Assembly (NCBI GenBank): GCA_944381185.1
Contig: CALWKE010000001.1
Coordinates: 520,939-584,938 of the forward strand
DNA: 64,000 nucleotides
Reading direction: 5' to 3'
Source of the DNA: an uncultured Clostridia bacterium
GTDB taxonomy: Bacteria > Bacillota > Clostridia > Christensenellales > UBA1242
The translations under genes were made by a program, and so were the position numbers. Of this stretch, positions 18,865 to 28,087 are shown piece after piece (positions within the stretch are counted from its first letter, which is position 1; every line of letters begins with the position of its first letter). The notes beneath the pieces were generated by a model that saw nothing but the letters and a program-made list of their open reading frames with translations, had not been told where the DNA came from and ran no database searches.

Positions 18865-20493
18865 TTGAAAAGCATAAAGGTTTTAAAACGCTATTACAGT
18901 TTAATAAATGTTAAAAAAGTGATTTTGATATTTGAATTCATTGCCCTTTTGGTGCCTTCAATTCTTTCCGTTTTAACTCCAATTTTCACAGCAAATGTAA
19001 TTTCAAGTTTAACCGTTTATGACTTTAGTGCCGCAACATATTACCTTCTTTTAAATCTTATAATAATTATTATCTCAACAATTTCTTACTTTATTTATCA
19101 TATCTTAAATTCAAAGGCACGAAGCACAATAAGTTTAAATTTAAATCATTATGTTTATGAAAATGTAAAGGCAAACAGCAAAATTGAGTCTTTAAGTTTG
19201 TCCGTTTTATCAGGCATTGAAAATTGTGTAGATTTCAGCCGAGAGTTTTTGTTTAAACTTTGTTTTTTAATAAAGTCTATTATTTTGCTTGCAATAATAT
19301 TCTATTATAATGCACTTATTGGGCTTATTTTAACCGCCGTTAGTTTTGTTTCTGTTTTTCTTTTAAACTTAACTGACACTAAAATCAAAAACAACACAAA
19401 GGCCTTTGGCGAAAATCAACAGAAAACACTGCACCTTTTTAACAGCATAAAACTGGGAAGCGAAGAAGAGCGAACATTTAATATTGAACATTCGCTTAAA
19501 GGTCGCTATTTTAACTATGTTTCTGAAAATATAAAAATTAAACGAAAAATCGCAAATTATTACTTTATTAATAACAATTTAATATCATTTTTGCTTAAAT
19601 TAACAGTTTTTGCACTTATGGTTTATTTAATCACACTTGTAAGGTCCACTGTTTTTACACTGTCACTTTACCTTATTTTTACACCATACCTAACCTATGC
19701 CGCCGAAAATCTGATTGCCTTTTTTGGCATTTTTGCCGAAATTGGAGAAATTGATAACACCCTATCAGAACTTGAATCACTAAAATTTCAAGAAACTAAA
19801 ACAAATCCAAAAAACCTTGAATTTGAAAGTTATGAACTTGTTTTTTACAACACATCACTTTTGAAAGAAGAAAAAAATAAGCAAAATATAGTGAGCAGTC
19901 TTCCGCCAGTCAAAAACATAAATCTTCACTTTGAATTCGGAAAAAGTTATTTGATTTTAGGTTCTTCCGCTTCGGGCAAACGCACTCTTTTTTATTTGCT
20001 CAATAAAAAACTCACACCATCTTCAGGAAGCATTTTCATTGATTCTAAAAACATTTTTGATATTCCCGATGAAAAATATAAACAAATAATTTCATTCACA
20101 AACAAAAAACCACATTTTTATAATATTTCAATCAGCGAAAATCTTTTAATGGTTTGCTCTAACAGGTCGCAAGTGTTAAAATCAATTTCTGACTTTGGAT
20201 TAAAAGAATATATTCAAAACTCGCCAAACAAATTAAACACAATAATCGATAACAAAATAAGTTCTAATCTACTGTTCTTTTTAGGAATTCTTCGTGCCTT
20301 TTTGTCAGGCTCTAAAATTTTGGTTATCTACGAAATCCCTGATAATTTTCAAAAACTAGATTTTGATAAACTTAAAAAAATTCTTGAATTTTTAAACAAA
20401 AAATGTCTTGTTATTATCTTTTCTCATGAAAAAACTTTATCAACTTTAACAAACAAAACAATCACCATTGAAAACGGAAAAACGAAAAGTTAA
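18865..20493 (+). CDS. ABC-exporter-like protein with degenerate ATPase
   Basis: A 542-residue protein laid out like an ABC half-exporter: about six hydrophobic helices in residues 1-300 and a nucleotide-binding-like domain from about 330. The ATPase motifs are eroded. Walker A is GSSASGKRT (366-374), with Arg in place of the usual Ser/Thr after the Lys. No LSGGQ signature is seen. Walker B is ILVIYE (485-490), with Tyr489 replacing the Mg-binding Asp. The H-loop (FSHEK) remains. It starts at TTG 18865, four bases after GAGGTG. The reading frame is intact, so it is not an obvious pseudogene. It may be the non-catalytic half of a heterodimer or a transporter-like regulator. Confidence 0.7.
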   Translation: MKSIKVLKRYYSLINVKKVILIFEFIALLVPSILSVLTPIFTANVISSLTVYDFSAATYYLLLNLIIIIISTISYFIYHILNSKARSTISLNLNHYVYENVKANSKIESLSLSVLSGIENCVDFSREFLFKLCFLIKSIILLAIIFYYNALIGLILTAVSFVSVFLLNLTDTKIKNNTKAFGENQQKTLHLFNSIKLGSEEERTFNIEHSLKGRYFNYVSENIKIKRKIANYYFINNNLISFLLKLTVFALMVYLITLVRSTVFTLSLYLIFTPYLTYAAENLIAFFGIFAEIGEIDNTLSELESLKFQETKTNPKNLEFESYELVFYNTSLLKEEKNKQNIVSSLPPVKNINLHFEFGKSYLILGSSASGKRTLFYLLNKKLTPSSGSIFIDSKNIFDIPDEKYKQIISFTNKKPHFYNISISENLLMVCSNRSQVLKSISDFGLKEYIQNSPNKLNTIIDNKISSNLLFFLGILRAFLSGSKILVIYEIPDNFQKLDFDKLKKILEFLNKKCLVIIFSHEKTLSTLTNKTITIENGKTKS

Positions 20494-20499
20494 AATTTA

Positions 20500-20720
20500 T
20501 CAAAAGTGGGGCAGATCCCACCTGTCAGTTGCCTTCGGCTTTTCTATCTTGGTTAATTATGTAAAATTTAATATTATTTCGTCGAATAATGTTAGTTTTC
20601 ATGTGCAACATATTCGAAGCGTGCGTAGCACCACCGCCTGCACACGCTGGTGTGCTGTCATTCCGAGCGAAGTCGAGGAATCCCATAAGCAGAAATGTGT
20701 AATAATACAAAACAAACACA
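20500..20720. repeat. GC-rich intergenic mosaic repeat block 3
   Basis: This block lies between the degenerate ABC gene and the small Cys/Lys gene. It repeats block 1 almost module for module: a GTGGGG-type hairpin with one G-T pair (20506-20521), the TTCGTCGAATAATG module, a perfect hairpin GCACAC-GCTG-GTGTGC (20640-20655) and CATTCCGAGCGAAGTCGAGG with AATCCCATAAGCAGAAATG. ORFs crossing it are spurious. Confidence 0.85.
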
Positions 20721-20824
20721 TCACCAATACTATTAACAAATTGTTTATTGTTTTTTTCGACAAATTTTGCATAATTAAAATCAAACTGCAAATAATAAAA
20801 GTATAAACTAAAAAGGAGATAACT

Positions 20825-20923
20825 ATGAAAACAAAAAAAACAACTGAAAAGAATTCAAGTTCAAAAAAGTGTTGTGGTTCAAGAGTAAAAAATTCCTCTT
20901 CAAAAGTTAAAGATTGCAAATAA
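20825..20923 (+). CDS. Small Cys/Lys-rich protein (32 residues)
   Basis: The frame encodes a 32-residue protein rich in Lys and Ser, with KKCCGS at residues 14-19 and Cys at 31. AAGGAGATA lies at ideal spacing before the ATG, and a strong terminator follows about 27 bases after the stop. This is the layout of a stand-alone translated gene. No family is recognised with certainty. The paired cysteines could bind metal or form disulfides. Confidence 0.6.
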   Translation: MKTKKTTEKNSSSKKCCGSRVKNSSSKVKDCK

Positions 20924-20949
20924 ACACAACATTCCCCTAATTTTAGCAA

Positions 20950-20985
20950 AGCAAAAAAAGTCCGTTTTTTCGGACTTTTTTGCTT
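20950..20985. terminator. Strong bidirectional terminator
   Basis: The stem GCAAAAAAAGTCCG (20951-20964) pairs with CGGACTTTTTTGC (20971-20983) around a T6 loop, with one bulged base. T-runs flank both ends. It can end the small Cys/Lys gene on the plus strand and uppP on the minus strand. Confidence 0.85.
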
Positions 20986-21032
20986 TTTTGTATATTTTTT
21001 ATTATTTTTCAAATAATTTTTGCATTTTTTTA

Positions 21033-21821
21033 TTAAACAAAGTTAAATATAATTACGCCAATACCTAAAAGGAACAAGTAAATTGAAAAGAATATGAATT
21101 TATTATTTTTCAAAAGTTTTAGTGTTATTTTAAGTGAAAGCATAGCAACCAAAAAAGTTAACACAAAAGCAAAAATACACTGCCACACAGGTATGCTGGC
21201 AAAAGCATTACCCGCCCCGCCATCTTTAACTAGGTCAATAATTTCTAAAATAAATCCACCTAAAATTATTGGAATGCTTAACAAAAAACTATATTCTGCC
21301 GCCTTGCCTTCATCGTTGCCTGCAAGTATAAGCGATGAAATTGTGCTACCCGACCTTGAAATGCCCGGAAGAACAGCAAATCCTTGAACAAAACCAACAA
21401 GAACTGCACTTTTTGTTGATATTTCAGGGGCGGGAACAACTGCTGATTTTCTTTTAAACATATATGTTGAAAATAGTAGGATTGATGTTATTAAAAAACA
21501 GAAGCCATAAACCTTTGGCATATATTTATCAAGGTCAAAAATTTGATAAGTGAATGCAAACACGCAGGTTATAACAGTTGAAAGAATAAGTTTGTAAGTT
21601 AGTGGCTGAAAAGGTTTTTTGATAAGTGCCCAAATTATTTTTCTATAAACCACAATAACTGCACAAAGAGTTGCAACATGCAAAAACAAATTAAGAAGCA
21701 AAAGTTCACCTTCAATCCCAAAAATTTGTTCAACAAACAAAAGATGCCCACTGCTTGACACTGGCAAAAATTCGGTTAGACCTTGAACAACGCAAAGCAA
21801 AATCAATATCCAAAAATTCAT
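21033..21821 (-). CDS. uppP: Undecaprenyl-diphosphatase
   Basis: A 262-residue integral membrane protein of the BacA/UppP family, which dephosphorylates undecaprenyl pyrophosphate to recycle the lipid carrier for peptidoglycan and other wall polymers. The two signature regions are clear: GLTEFLPVSSSGHL (14-27) and PGISRSGST near residue 153. About seven to eight hydrophobic helices are present. It is a single-gene unit with its own promoter (21864-21892) and AAGGAA before the ATG. Confidence 0.95.
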   Translation of the reverse strand: MNFWILILLCVVQGLTEFLPVSSSGHLLFVEQIFGIEGELLLLNLFLHVATLCAVIVVYRKIIWALIKKPFQPLTYKLILSTVITCVFAFTYQIFDLDKYMPKVYGFCFLITSILLFSTYMFKRKSAVVPAPEISTKSAVLVGFVQGFAVLPGISRSGSTISSLILAGNDEGKAAEYSFLLSIPIILGGFILEIIDLVKDGGAGNAFASIPVWQCIFAFVLTFLVAMLSLKITLKLLKNNKFIFFSIYLFLLGIGVIIFNFV

Positions 21822-21863
21822 AAATAATTCCTTATTAAAATATATTAAAAATAACTAATAAAT

Positions 21864-21892
21864 ATGATACACAAAAAAGTTAATTCTATCAA
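21864..21892 (-). promoter_or_regulatory. Probable sigma-A promoter of uppP
   Basis: On the minus strand TTGATA (21892-21887), a 17-nt spacer and TATCAT (21869-21864) lie about 43 bases upstream of the uppP start codon. Confidence 0.6.
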
Positions 21893-21974
21893 GCAAATAT
21901 AATCTTTTACTTTATTTTTTTGTTTTTTTATTATATAATTATCAAAGTTAAAACTTGATGCGTAAGGAGAAATT

Positions 21975-23072
21975 ATGGAACTTGGAATTGTTGGACTTCC
22001 AAATGTTGGAAAGAGCACACTTTTTAATGCAATAACAAAGGTGGGAGCAGAAGTTGCAAACTATCCCTTTTGCACAATAGAACCAAATGTTGGCATTGTT
22101 CCCGTGCCAGATGAACGCTTGGAAGTTTTGGGCAAAATGTATAACACAAAAAAAATTACTCCAGCCATTTTAAAATTTGTTGATATTGCAGGGCTTGTTA
22201 AAGGTGCTTCACGCGGTGAAGGTTTAGGCAATAAATTTTTGGGGGCTATTCGAGAATGCGATGCAATTGTGCATGTTGTTAGATGTTATGACGACAGCAA
22301 TATCACACATGTTGACGGAAGCATTAACCCGGTTCGTGATATTGAAACAATTAACACCGAACTTGCACTTGCCGACCTTGAAACCGTTACTGCAAAACTT
22401 GCAAAAACAGAAAAACTTGTAAAACAAGGTGTTAAAGATGCCATTCAAGAATATGAACTTTTAAAGCGAATTAGTGAATTTTTAAATGATGGCAAACCTG
22501 CAAGACTTGCAATTAATAGCGAAGAAGAACAAAAACTAGCAAATGGATACTTCTTGCTCACAACAAAACCTGTTATCTATGCTTGCAATATTTCTGAAAA
22601 CGACATTTCAAAAAATGAAGATGACATTGCCTATGTGCGAGCCGTTAAAGAATACGCAAAAAAAGAAGGGTCTGCCGTGCTTGTTATCTGTGCAAAAATT
22701 GAACAAGAACTCTCTGAACTTGAAGATGATGAAAAGCAAATGTTTCTTGACGACCTTGGGCTTAAAACAAGCGGCCTTGAAAAAATTATAAAACTTGGCT
22801 ATGAAACATTGGGGCAAATTTCATATCTCACTGCTGGTGAAAAAGAAGTTCGTGCTTGGACAATTTTAAAAGGAACAAAAGCCCCGGGTGCTGCTGGCAA
22901 AATTCATTCAGACTTTGAAAAGGGATTTATTCGTGCCGAAGTTGTGTCTTATGATAACCTTGTTAAATATGGTGGCTACAACCAAGCAAAGGAAGCCGGC
23001 AAGGTTAGAAGCGAAGGCAAAGACTATGTTGTTCAAGACGGCGATGTTATGCTATTTAAATTTAATGTCTAG
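21975..23072 (+). CDS. ychF: Obg-like ATPase/GTPase YchF
   Basis: A 365-residue P-loop NTPase of the TRAFAC class (OLA1/YchF), an ATP-preferring, ribosome-associated protein linked to stress responses. The order is G1 GLPNVGKST (7-15), G3 [10 protein letters not shown] near residue 70, a helical insert, and a C-terminal TGS-like domain ending in VMLFKFNV. The length is the usual 363-367. AAGGAG precedes the ATG. A TATAAT at 21934-21939 could be its -10 box, but no good -35 is seen. Confidence 0.96.
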   Translation: MELGIVGLPNVGKSTLFNAITKVGAEVANYPFCTIEPNVGIVPVPDERLEVLGKMYNTKKITPAILKFVDIAGLVKGASRGEGLGNKFLGAIRECDAIVHVVRCYDDSNITHVDGSINPVRDIETINTELALADLETVTAKLAKTEKLVKQGVKDAIQEYELLKRISEFLNDGKPARLAINSEEEQKLANGYFLLTTKPVIYACNISENDISKNEDDIAYVRAVKEYAKKEGSAVLVICAKIEQELSELEDDEKQMFLDDLGLKTSGLEKIIKLGYETLGQISYLTAGEKEVRAWTILKGTKAPGAAGKIHSDFEKGFIRAEVVSYDNLVKYGGYNQAKEAGKVRSEGKDYVVQDGDVMLFKFNV

Positions 23073-23160
23073 TTAAAATGTATATTTTTATTAAAAATAA
23101 GCATTTTTATACATTTTAAATTATAAAACAACACTATTAACCTATGGTGTTGTTTTATTT
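23073..23160 (+). terminator. Two hairpins after ychF
   Basis: The first is a 12-bp perfect stem (23073-23084 with 23108-23119) overlapping the stop region. The second has a 10-bp stem, AAAACAACAC (23125-23134) with its complement at 23147-23156, followed by T-rich sequence. The second is the better intrinsic terminator. Confidence 0.65.
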
Positions 23161-23319
23161 TGCTATTTATTAATAAACTTAATTTTCTTATCTTCCCCAC
23201 TACCTTTATGTCATTCAATTCGACGAGTTCACAGTTGTTAAATAAGATAGACACCGCTGGCAGTTTATTTTTATTCTTTCTAATTTTTTATTTTTAATGT
23301 GTTGTCACAAGCAATAGTT

Positions 23320-23720
23320 ATACTACTGCTGAACGGGTCAACACCTGCGGACATTTTGTCTTTGAATTATCTTTCATTCTTCCAGTGTCATTCTGAGCGA
23401 AGCATTAGCGAAGTCGAAGAATCCCATAAGTAGAAATAAGCAATAATACAAAGCAATCACTAAAATAATTTTTAATTATAACGATTGATATATGAAAAGG
23501 AACGCCGCCCAAGTTATCTGATGAGACCCGTTCGACTCCACTTCGTTTCGCTCAGGGCGACACGTTTTTTTAAGCGTCATTCCGAGCGTAGCCCTAGGAA
23601 TCCCATAAGCAGAAATGTGCAACACATTCAAAGCGTGCGTAGCACAACTGCCCGCAGGTACAGACCCGCCCGCACTGCAGTCGTTAGACTATTTAATTAT
23701 AATCATAAACACAGAAATCC
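23320..23720. repeat. GC-rich intergenic mosaic repeat block 4
   Basis: This block occupies the convergent gap between ychF and the 198-residue membrane protein. It has two copies of the CATTCCGAGCG/GGAATCCCATAAG module (about 23390-23440 and 23576-23631), a CGACTCCACTTCG module and a decayed hairpin near 23655-23670 (GCAGGT against ACCCGC). An 83-codon ORF crosses it but is built only of repeat sequence. Confidence 0.85.
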
Positions 23721-23760
23721 CTACGCACCAAAATAACCAAATAATTGTTTCACGACAAAC

Positions 23761-23790
23761 AAAAAGAGAAACAAAATTGTTTCTCTTTTT
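23761..23790 (-). terminator. Terminator of the ftsH operon
   Basis: A 13-bp perfect stem (AAAAAGAGAAACA with TGTTTCTCTTTTT) and 4-nt loop lie just downstream of the minus-strand stop at 23794. Confidence 0.8.
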
Positions 23791-23793
23791 TGT

Positions 23794-24390
23794 TTATTTA
23801 TTATTTGCATCTAATTCTCTAATAAATTTTGTAAATTTTTTAGATATTCCATAAAGAACTATTGGCTTATTTTTTGTATATTCATTTTCACGGGTATTAC
23901 TGTCATTTGTTTCAGAATAATAAACCAAAACTTCATCATAATTTGAACCCGGAACAATTACATACATTATTGCAAACGCTGTTAAAACTCTTGAATCACC
24001 TTCATAATAAACAACAAAATCTTGTGCCTGTGAAAACACAATTTCAACTGCAATATAACTTTGCTTCATCTCTGTTGAATAAGTATTGAACTTTCCGCCT
24101 AAATCTTGTTCAATCTTGTCATCAATTCTTCCCCTGTTAACCAAACGGGTAAAAATTGGAACATTTGTAACAAGGTTTAGGTTTTTCAAAATGTCATCAT
24201 ATTCTTTATCTTCGCTTGTAAACGAATCTTTACCAATAGATGTTGTTGATTGATTGAATATATTAATTTGATGAATATCTTTATAATTATATTCAAGCGG
24301 AATGTTTGTTTTGATAAAATTTAATGTTATCAAAAACAAAACAACAACAGCCATAATGCAAGCAGCTATTTTTGAAAATATTTTTTTCAT
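23794..24390 (-). CDS. Membrane-anchored hypothetical protein
   Basis: A 198-residue protein with a single N-terminal hydrophobic helix (residues about 8-27) and no lipobox. It is probably a signal anchor with an extracytoplasmic domain. The rest is mixed alpha/beta with many Asn, Asp and Tyr. No family is recognised. GAAGGAT precedes the ATG, which is 23 bases after the ftsH stop, so it is likely the second gene of an ftsH operon. A role alongside FtsH in membrane quality control is only suggested by position. Confidence 0.65.
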   Translation of the reverse strand: MKKIFSKIAACIMAVVVLFLITLNFIKTNIPLEYNYKDIHQINIFNQSTTSIGKDSFTSEDKEYDDILKNLNLVTNVPIFTRLVNRGRIDDKIEQDLGGKFNTYSTEMKQSYIAVEIVFSQAQDFVVYYEGDSRVLTAFAIMYVIVPGSNYDEVLVYYSETNDSNTRENEYTKNKPIVLYGISKKFTKFIRELDANNK

Positions 24391-24413
24391 TGTTTATCCT
24401 TCAAGTAATTTTA

Positions 24414-26717
24414 TTAATTATCAATATCAGTTTTATTTGTTTCTTGTGAAACATCTTGAGTTTTTGCTCTAGATTTATTTGTAGATTTCTTTTTTGTTAC
24501 ATCTGATGAAGCAGTTTTCTTTTTAGTTGTTGTTTGACCACTCTTTTTTGTTGCAGATGTTTTTGATGAACTTGCTTTTTTTGAAGATTTTGCACTATTT
24601 TTTGAAGAATTTTCAGTATTTTTTGCTGATTTTTTATTATTTTCTTCTGTTTTTTCTTTATTTTCTTGTTCTTTTTCTCTATTTTCTGCAATTTTAATTA
24701 GATTATTAATCAAATCTTCTGCAGTTTTTTGAACTTCGGCTGAATTTTCTGTTTTTGTTTCTTCTGAAGCATTTACCTTTTCTTCAATATTATTTTCAGG
24801 CTTTTTGTTTTCTTCATCTTTTTTATCTTTGCTGTCAATATAAGCAATAACTTCTTCTTTGCTCTTTCCGTCGATAATCATATCAACTTCTTCAGCATAA
24901 ATTGTTTCTTTTTCTAAAAGCACATTTGCCATTGTTAAAAGTTTATCTTTATTTTCGGTTAAAATTCTTTCAGTTTCCTTTGCACAGAAGTCTATAATCT
25001 TTTTAATTTCTTCGTCAATAAGTGCCGCTTGATTTTCGCTGTATGGCATTCTTTCTTGATAAGACTTACCAATAAACACTTCGCTATCACTTCCACAATA
25101 AACCATGCCAACTTCACTGCTCATGCCCCATTCAGAAACCATTCGTCTTGCAATATCTGTTGCTCTTTTTAGGTCGTTTGACGCACCTGTTGAAATATCT
25201 CCAACATAGAGTTTTTCAGCAGTTATACCGCCAAGTAGCATTTGAATTTTTGATAATAGTTTTTCGCGGAAATAAACCGTCATATCATCATCGGTTGAAA
25301 GTGTGTAGCCACCCGCACCACCACGAGGAATAATTGAAACTTCATGAACAGGCGATTTTTCTTTGGCAAGTTTGCTTATAAGTGCGTGACCCGATTCATG
25401 AATTGCGGTGTCATACTTATCTTTTTCATTAATAACACGGCTCTTCTTTTGAGGTCCAAGTGTAACTTTCATTATTGATTTTTGAATATCTTCGGTTGAA
25501 ATTTTCTTTCGATTTTCCTTTGCCGCCAAAATTGCTGATTCATTTAAAAGGTTTTCAATTTCTGCACCTGTGAATCCTGAAGTTATTCTTGCAATAGTTT
25601 TAAGGTCAACATCATCTTCAAGATGTTTGTTTCTTGCGTGAACTTTAAGAATTTCTTCTCTTCCACGAATGTCTGGAATGCTGATATTTACCCTTCTGTC
25701 AAATCTTCCCGGACGAAGAAGTGCTGGGTCAAGAATATCAACACGGTTGGTTGCAGCCATAACAATTATGCCTTCATTGTCTTCAAAACCGTCCATTTGA
25801 ACCAAAAGTTGATTAAGAGTTTGCTCTCTTTCGTCATTTCCACCACCAAGACCTGCACCACGCTGTCTGCCAACGGCATCAATTTCATCAATAAAGATTA
25901 TACATGGCTTTGCTTTTTTTGCTGTTTCAAACAAATCACGAACTCTTGACGCACCAACACCAACAAAAAGCTCCATGAAATCTGAACCACTTATTGTGAA
26001 AAATGGAACATTTGCCTCGCCTGCAACCGCTCTTGCAAGCAAAGTTTTACCCGTTCCCGGAGGTCCAACCAAAAGCACACCTTTTGGAATTTTTGCACCA
26101 AGGTCAATATATTTTTGTGGATTCTTTAAAAAGTCAACAACATCTTCAAGTTCGGCTTTTTCTTCATCAGCACCCGCAACATCTGAAAATTTTGTTTTGC
26201 TAGGATAAATTCTTGCCCTGCTTTTAACAAATTCAAAACTTTTGTTGTTTGCACCTTTAACCTGCCTTACCACAATCACAACCATAATAATCAAGCCCGC
26301 AATCAATATAATTGGATAAAGTATGTTAAATATTGAAACCGTTGTGGTTGTTCCAAACACCACCTTTGGAATTGAACCTGCGAATGTTCCTGCTTCTTGC
26401 TCATCATAAAGTTCATTAATAAGTGCAACAATGGTTGTTTCAGCACTATTTCGGTTATACATCCAATGTGCGTCGCCATTCACATAATAAATTTGTATTT
26501 TTGATTGATTTAAATGAATTTCTTTAATTTGACCATTTGAAAGTTGTGTTTGAAATTCATTATATGAAATTTCTGTTCCGCTTGAATTTCTTGAAACAGA
26601 CCAAAAAATGATTGTGAAAACCAAAATAACAGCCAAACAAATCAAAAGATTTCTCATAAAAGTGTTTTTTTGTTGTTTGATTTTCATATCACGATTATTT
26701 TCTTCAATTTCGCTCAT
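24414..26717 (-). CDS. ftsH: ATP-dependent zinc metalloprotease FtsH with extra basic tail
   Basis: A 767-residue membrane AAA+ protease that degrades misfolded membrane and regulatory proteins. In order: two N-terminal membrane helices around a short external loop, the AAA domain with Walker A GPPGTGKT (218-225) and Walker [12 protein letters not shown], the [21 protein letters not shown], and the zinc site HESGH (440-444). The usual enzyme ends near residue 640. Here about 120 further residues follow: first Glu/Lys-rich, then a Lys/Ser/Thr/Ala-rich tail. GGAGG lies 8 bases before the ATG and a good promoter at 26747-26775. Confidence 0.95.
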   Translation of the reverse strand: MSEIEENNRDMKIKQQKNTFMRNLLICLAVILVFTIIFWSVSRNSSGTEISYNEFQTQLSNGQIKEIHLNQSKIQIYYVNGDAHWMYNRNSAETTIVALINELYDEQEAGTFAGSIPKVVFGTTTTVSIFNILYPIILIAGLIIMVVIVVRQVKGANNKSFEFVKSRARIYPSKTKFSDVAGADEEKAELEDVVDFLKNPQKYIDLGAKIPKGVLLVGPPGTGKTLLARAVAGEANVPFFTISGSDFMELFVGVGASRVRDLFETAKKAKPCIIFIDEIDAVGRQRGAGLGGGNDEREQTLNQLLVQMDGFEDNEGIIVMAATNRVDILDPALLRPGRFDRRVNISIPDIRGREEILKVHARNKHLEDDVDLKTIARITSGFTGAEIENLLNESAILAAKENRKKISTEDIQKSIMKVTLGPQKKSRVINEKDKYDTAIHESGHALISKLAKEKSPVHEVSIIPRGGAGGYTLSTDDDMTVYFREKLLSKIQMLLGGITAEKLYVGDISTGASNDLKRATDIARRMVSEWGMSSEVGMVYCGSDSEVFIGKSYQERMPYSENQAALIDEEIKKIIDFCAKETERILTENKDKLLTMANVLLEKETIYAEEVDMIIDGKSKEEVIAYIDSKDKKDEENKKPENNIEEKVNASEETKTENSAEVQKTAEDLINNLIKIAENREKEQENKEKTEENNKKSAKNTENSSKNSAKSSKKASSSKTSATKKSGQTTTKKKTASSDVTKKKSTNKSRAKTQDVSQETNKTDIDN

Positions 26718-26746
26718 CGATATGCCTCCATTATATTACTTGTTAT

Positions 26747-26775
26747 ATTCTATCATTAAAGTTAAATTTTATCAA
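26747..26775 (-). promoter_or_regulatory. Probable sigma-A promoter of ftsH
   Basis: On the minus strand TTGATA (26775-26770), a 17-nt spacer and TAGAAT (26752-26747) lie about 30 bases upstream of the ftsH start. Confidence 0.55.
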
Positions 26776-26905
26776 TTCTTTTTTATATTATATTTATAAA
26801 TATATATATTATTATCTATAATTATCCATATTATTTAAAAGATTTTGTCGCAAAAAATAGACTAATTTAAAAATTTATAATATAATATTCTCATAGGAGT
26901 ATGGT

Positions 26906-27667
26906 ATGAACTGGTTAGATCTTGGACTTATTATATTTATAATCATATTTGTGGTTATTGGCATAAAGCGTGGGCTCATGAATTCAATGCTTTCACACTT
27001 TTCCTTTGGAATTAATGCCCTTTTAAGTTTTTTTGTATGCAAACCTATCGGTTGGATTTTTAATAAATGCGGACTTGGTGGTGCCATTGCCAGTTCTTAC
27101 AGTTCAAAAATGCTATCCGCTTCCGCAGATTTTGGCAAAAACCTACTTGATATTGCCGAAAGCGACTTGTCGGGTTTTGTTTCAAGCACAATAAACAGTG
27201 GTCCATTTTTTGGCTTAACAAAATCAATATTTAATATATTTATCAATAATGACAATCTTTATAACACTCTTCACTCATCAGACCACACATCAAGAACTCT
27301 TGCAGACATAATCTCTGGTGCTTATTCAACATTTTTTGTTAATATTATCTCATTTGTTACATCTATTCTGCTTTTGTATTTAATTGTTTGGCTCTTTAAA
27401 CTTCTTGCAAATAAACTTCGAACCATTGGTTTTGTTAAATTTGTTGATAATGCTTTGGGTTCAATCTATGGAATTTTTAAGTGTTTGATAATTTTAATGA
27501 TAATTTGTTTAATAATAAAGCTTTTAAGCCCAATAGGCTTTATGGAACCTGTTGTTTCATATATTAATAGTTCACTATTTGGAAAGTTTATATACTCACA
27601 AATAAGCAATTTCTTTGATAATTATCTAAACTTTAATGACCTTGTTAATGTTATCTTTAAACATTAA
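26906..27667 (+). CDS. CvpA family membrane protein
   Basis: A 253-residue protein with about four hydrophobic helices and a CvpA-type N-terminus (WLDLGLIIFIIIFVVIGIKRG). The middle 100 residues lie between the helix pairs and are probably outside the membrane. CvpA proteins are linked to envelope stress and, in enterobacteria, colicin V secretion; the molecular activity is unknown. AGGAG precedes the ATG. It is divergent from ftsH. Its stop codon is part of the extended palindrome of the first parS site. Confidence 0.8.
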   Translation: MNWLDLGLIIFIIIFVVIGIKRGLMNSMLSHFSFGINALLSFFVCKPIGWIFNKCGLGGAIASSYSSKMLSASADFGKNLLDIAESDLSGFVSSTINSGPFFGLTKSIFNIFINNDNLYNTLHSSDHTSRTLADIISGAYSTFFVNIISFVTSILLLYLIVWLFKLLANKLRTIGFVKFVDNALGSIYGIFKCLIILMIICLIIKLLSPIGFMEPVVSYINSSLFGKFIYSQISNFFDNYLNFNDLVNVIFKH

Positions 27668-27689
27668 GATGTTTCACGTGAAACATCTT
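27666..27689. promoter_or_regulatory. parS: parS site 1 inside a 24-bp palindrome
   Basis: TGTTTCACGTGAAACA at 27670-27685 is an exact match to the 16-bp ParB (Spo0J) binding site. The palindrome extends 4 bases each side and takes in the last two bases of the cvpA stop. A T-run follows, so it can also end cvpA transcription. Confidence 0.95.
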
Positions 27690-27794
27690 TTTTTATGTAA
27701 ATGCTGATAATTTCGGTTTTTAGGTATTTTTTTGTTATTTTTATTAATTTTTTGCGATTTTTGTTTTTATATATTTAACTTTAACAATCTTAAC

Positions 27795-27816
27795 AAGTGT
27801 TTCACGTGAAACACTT
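27795..27816. promoter_or_regulatory. parS: parS site 2
   Basis: An exact 16-bp parS core lies at 27798-27813, extended to a 22-bp palindrome by AAG and CTT. T-rich sequence follows. Confidence 0.95.
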
Positions 27817-27976
27817 ATTTTTTATTTTTACTGCATAAAAACCATTTGTAATAAACTAATTGTTAACTTTGTGCATTTTAATTAATCAAAATAAATTTAT
27901 TAAACAGTCAACCCCCTATTTATTCATTATAATTAAATATGGATAATTGCTTATAACAAAACAACTTAACACATCT

Positions 27977-28000
27977 CAAATGTTTCACGTGAAACATTTG
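27977..28000. promoter_or_regulatory. parS: parS site 3
   Basis: An exact 16-bp parS core lies at 27981-27996, extended to a 24-bp palindrome by CAAA and TTTG. Confidence 0.95.
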
Positions 28001-28018
28001 TGCTTGTTTTTAGTGATA

Positions 28019-28050
28019 AAAAAGAATGTTTCACGTGAAACATTCTTTTT
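28019..28050. promoter_or_regulatory. parS: parS site 4 inside a 32-bp palindrome
   Basis: An exact 16-bp parS core lies at 28027-28042. The arms extend 8 bases each side to a 32-bp perfect palindrome with A and T flanks, so it could also fold as a terminator-like hairpin. Between the four sites (27668-28087) the sequence is AT-rich with no gene. Confidence 0.95.
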
Positions 28051-28056
28051 GTTTTT

Positions 28057-28085
28057 ATTCAAAAAAATAAAGGCTTTCGCCTTTA
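28057..28085 (-). terminator. Terminator of soj-parB
   Basis: On the minus strand a short hairpin (AAAGGC, GAAA-type loop, GCCTTT) is followed by a T-run, immediately after the parB stop at 28088. Confidence 0.75.
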
Positions 28086-28087
28086 CT

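Noticed and set aside
23485..23736. ORF of 83 codons across repeat block 4, with similar ones at 20468, 43567, 43649 and 54157
   Set aside because: They consist only of translated repeat modules, have no ribosome binding site and recur wherever the repeats do; such ORFs are often misannotated as hypothetical proteins.
24438..24453. parS-like sequence inside ftsH
   Set aside because: Two central mismatches to the ParB site in a coding region; likely chance.
27690..27990. Possible oriC between the parS sites, with TTATCCATA-like boxes near 26823 and 27939
   Set aside because: Only two imperfect DnaA boxes, far apart, and no dnaA or dnaN nearby. parS clusters can lie some distance from oriC.
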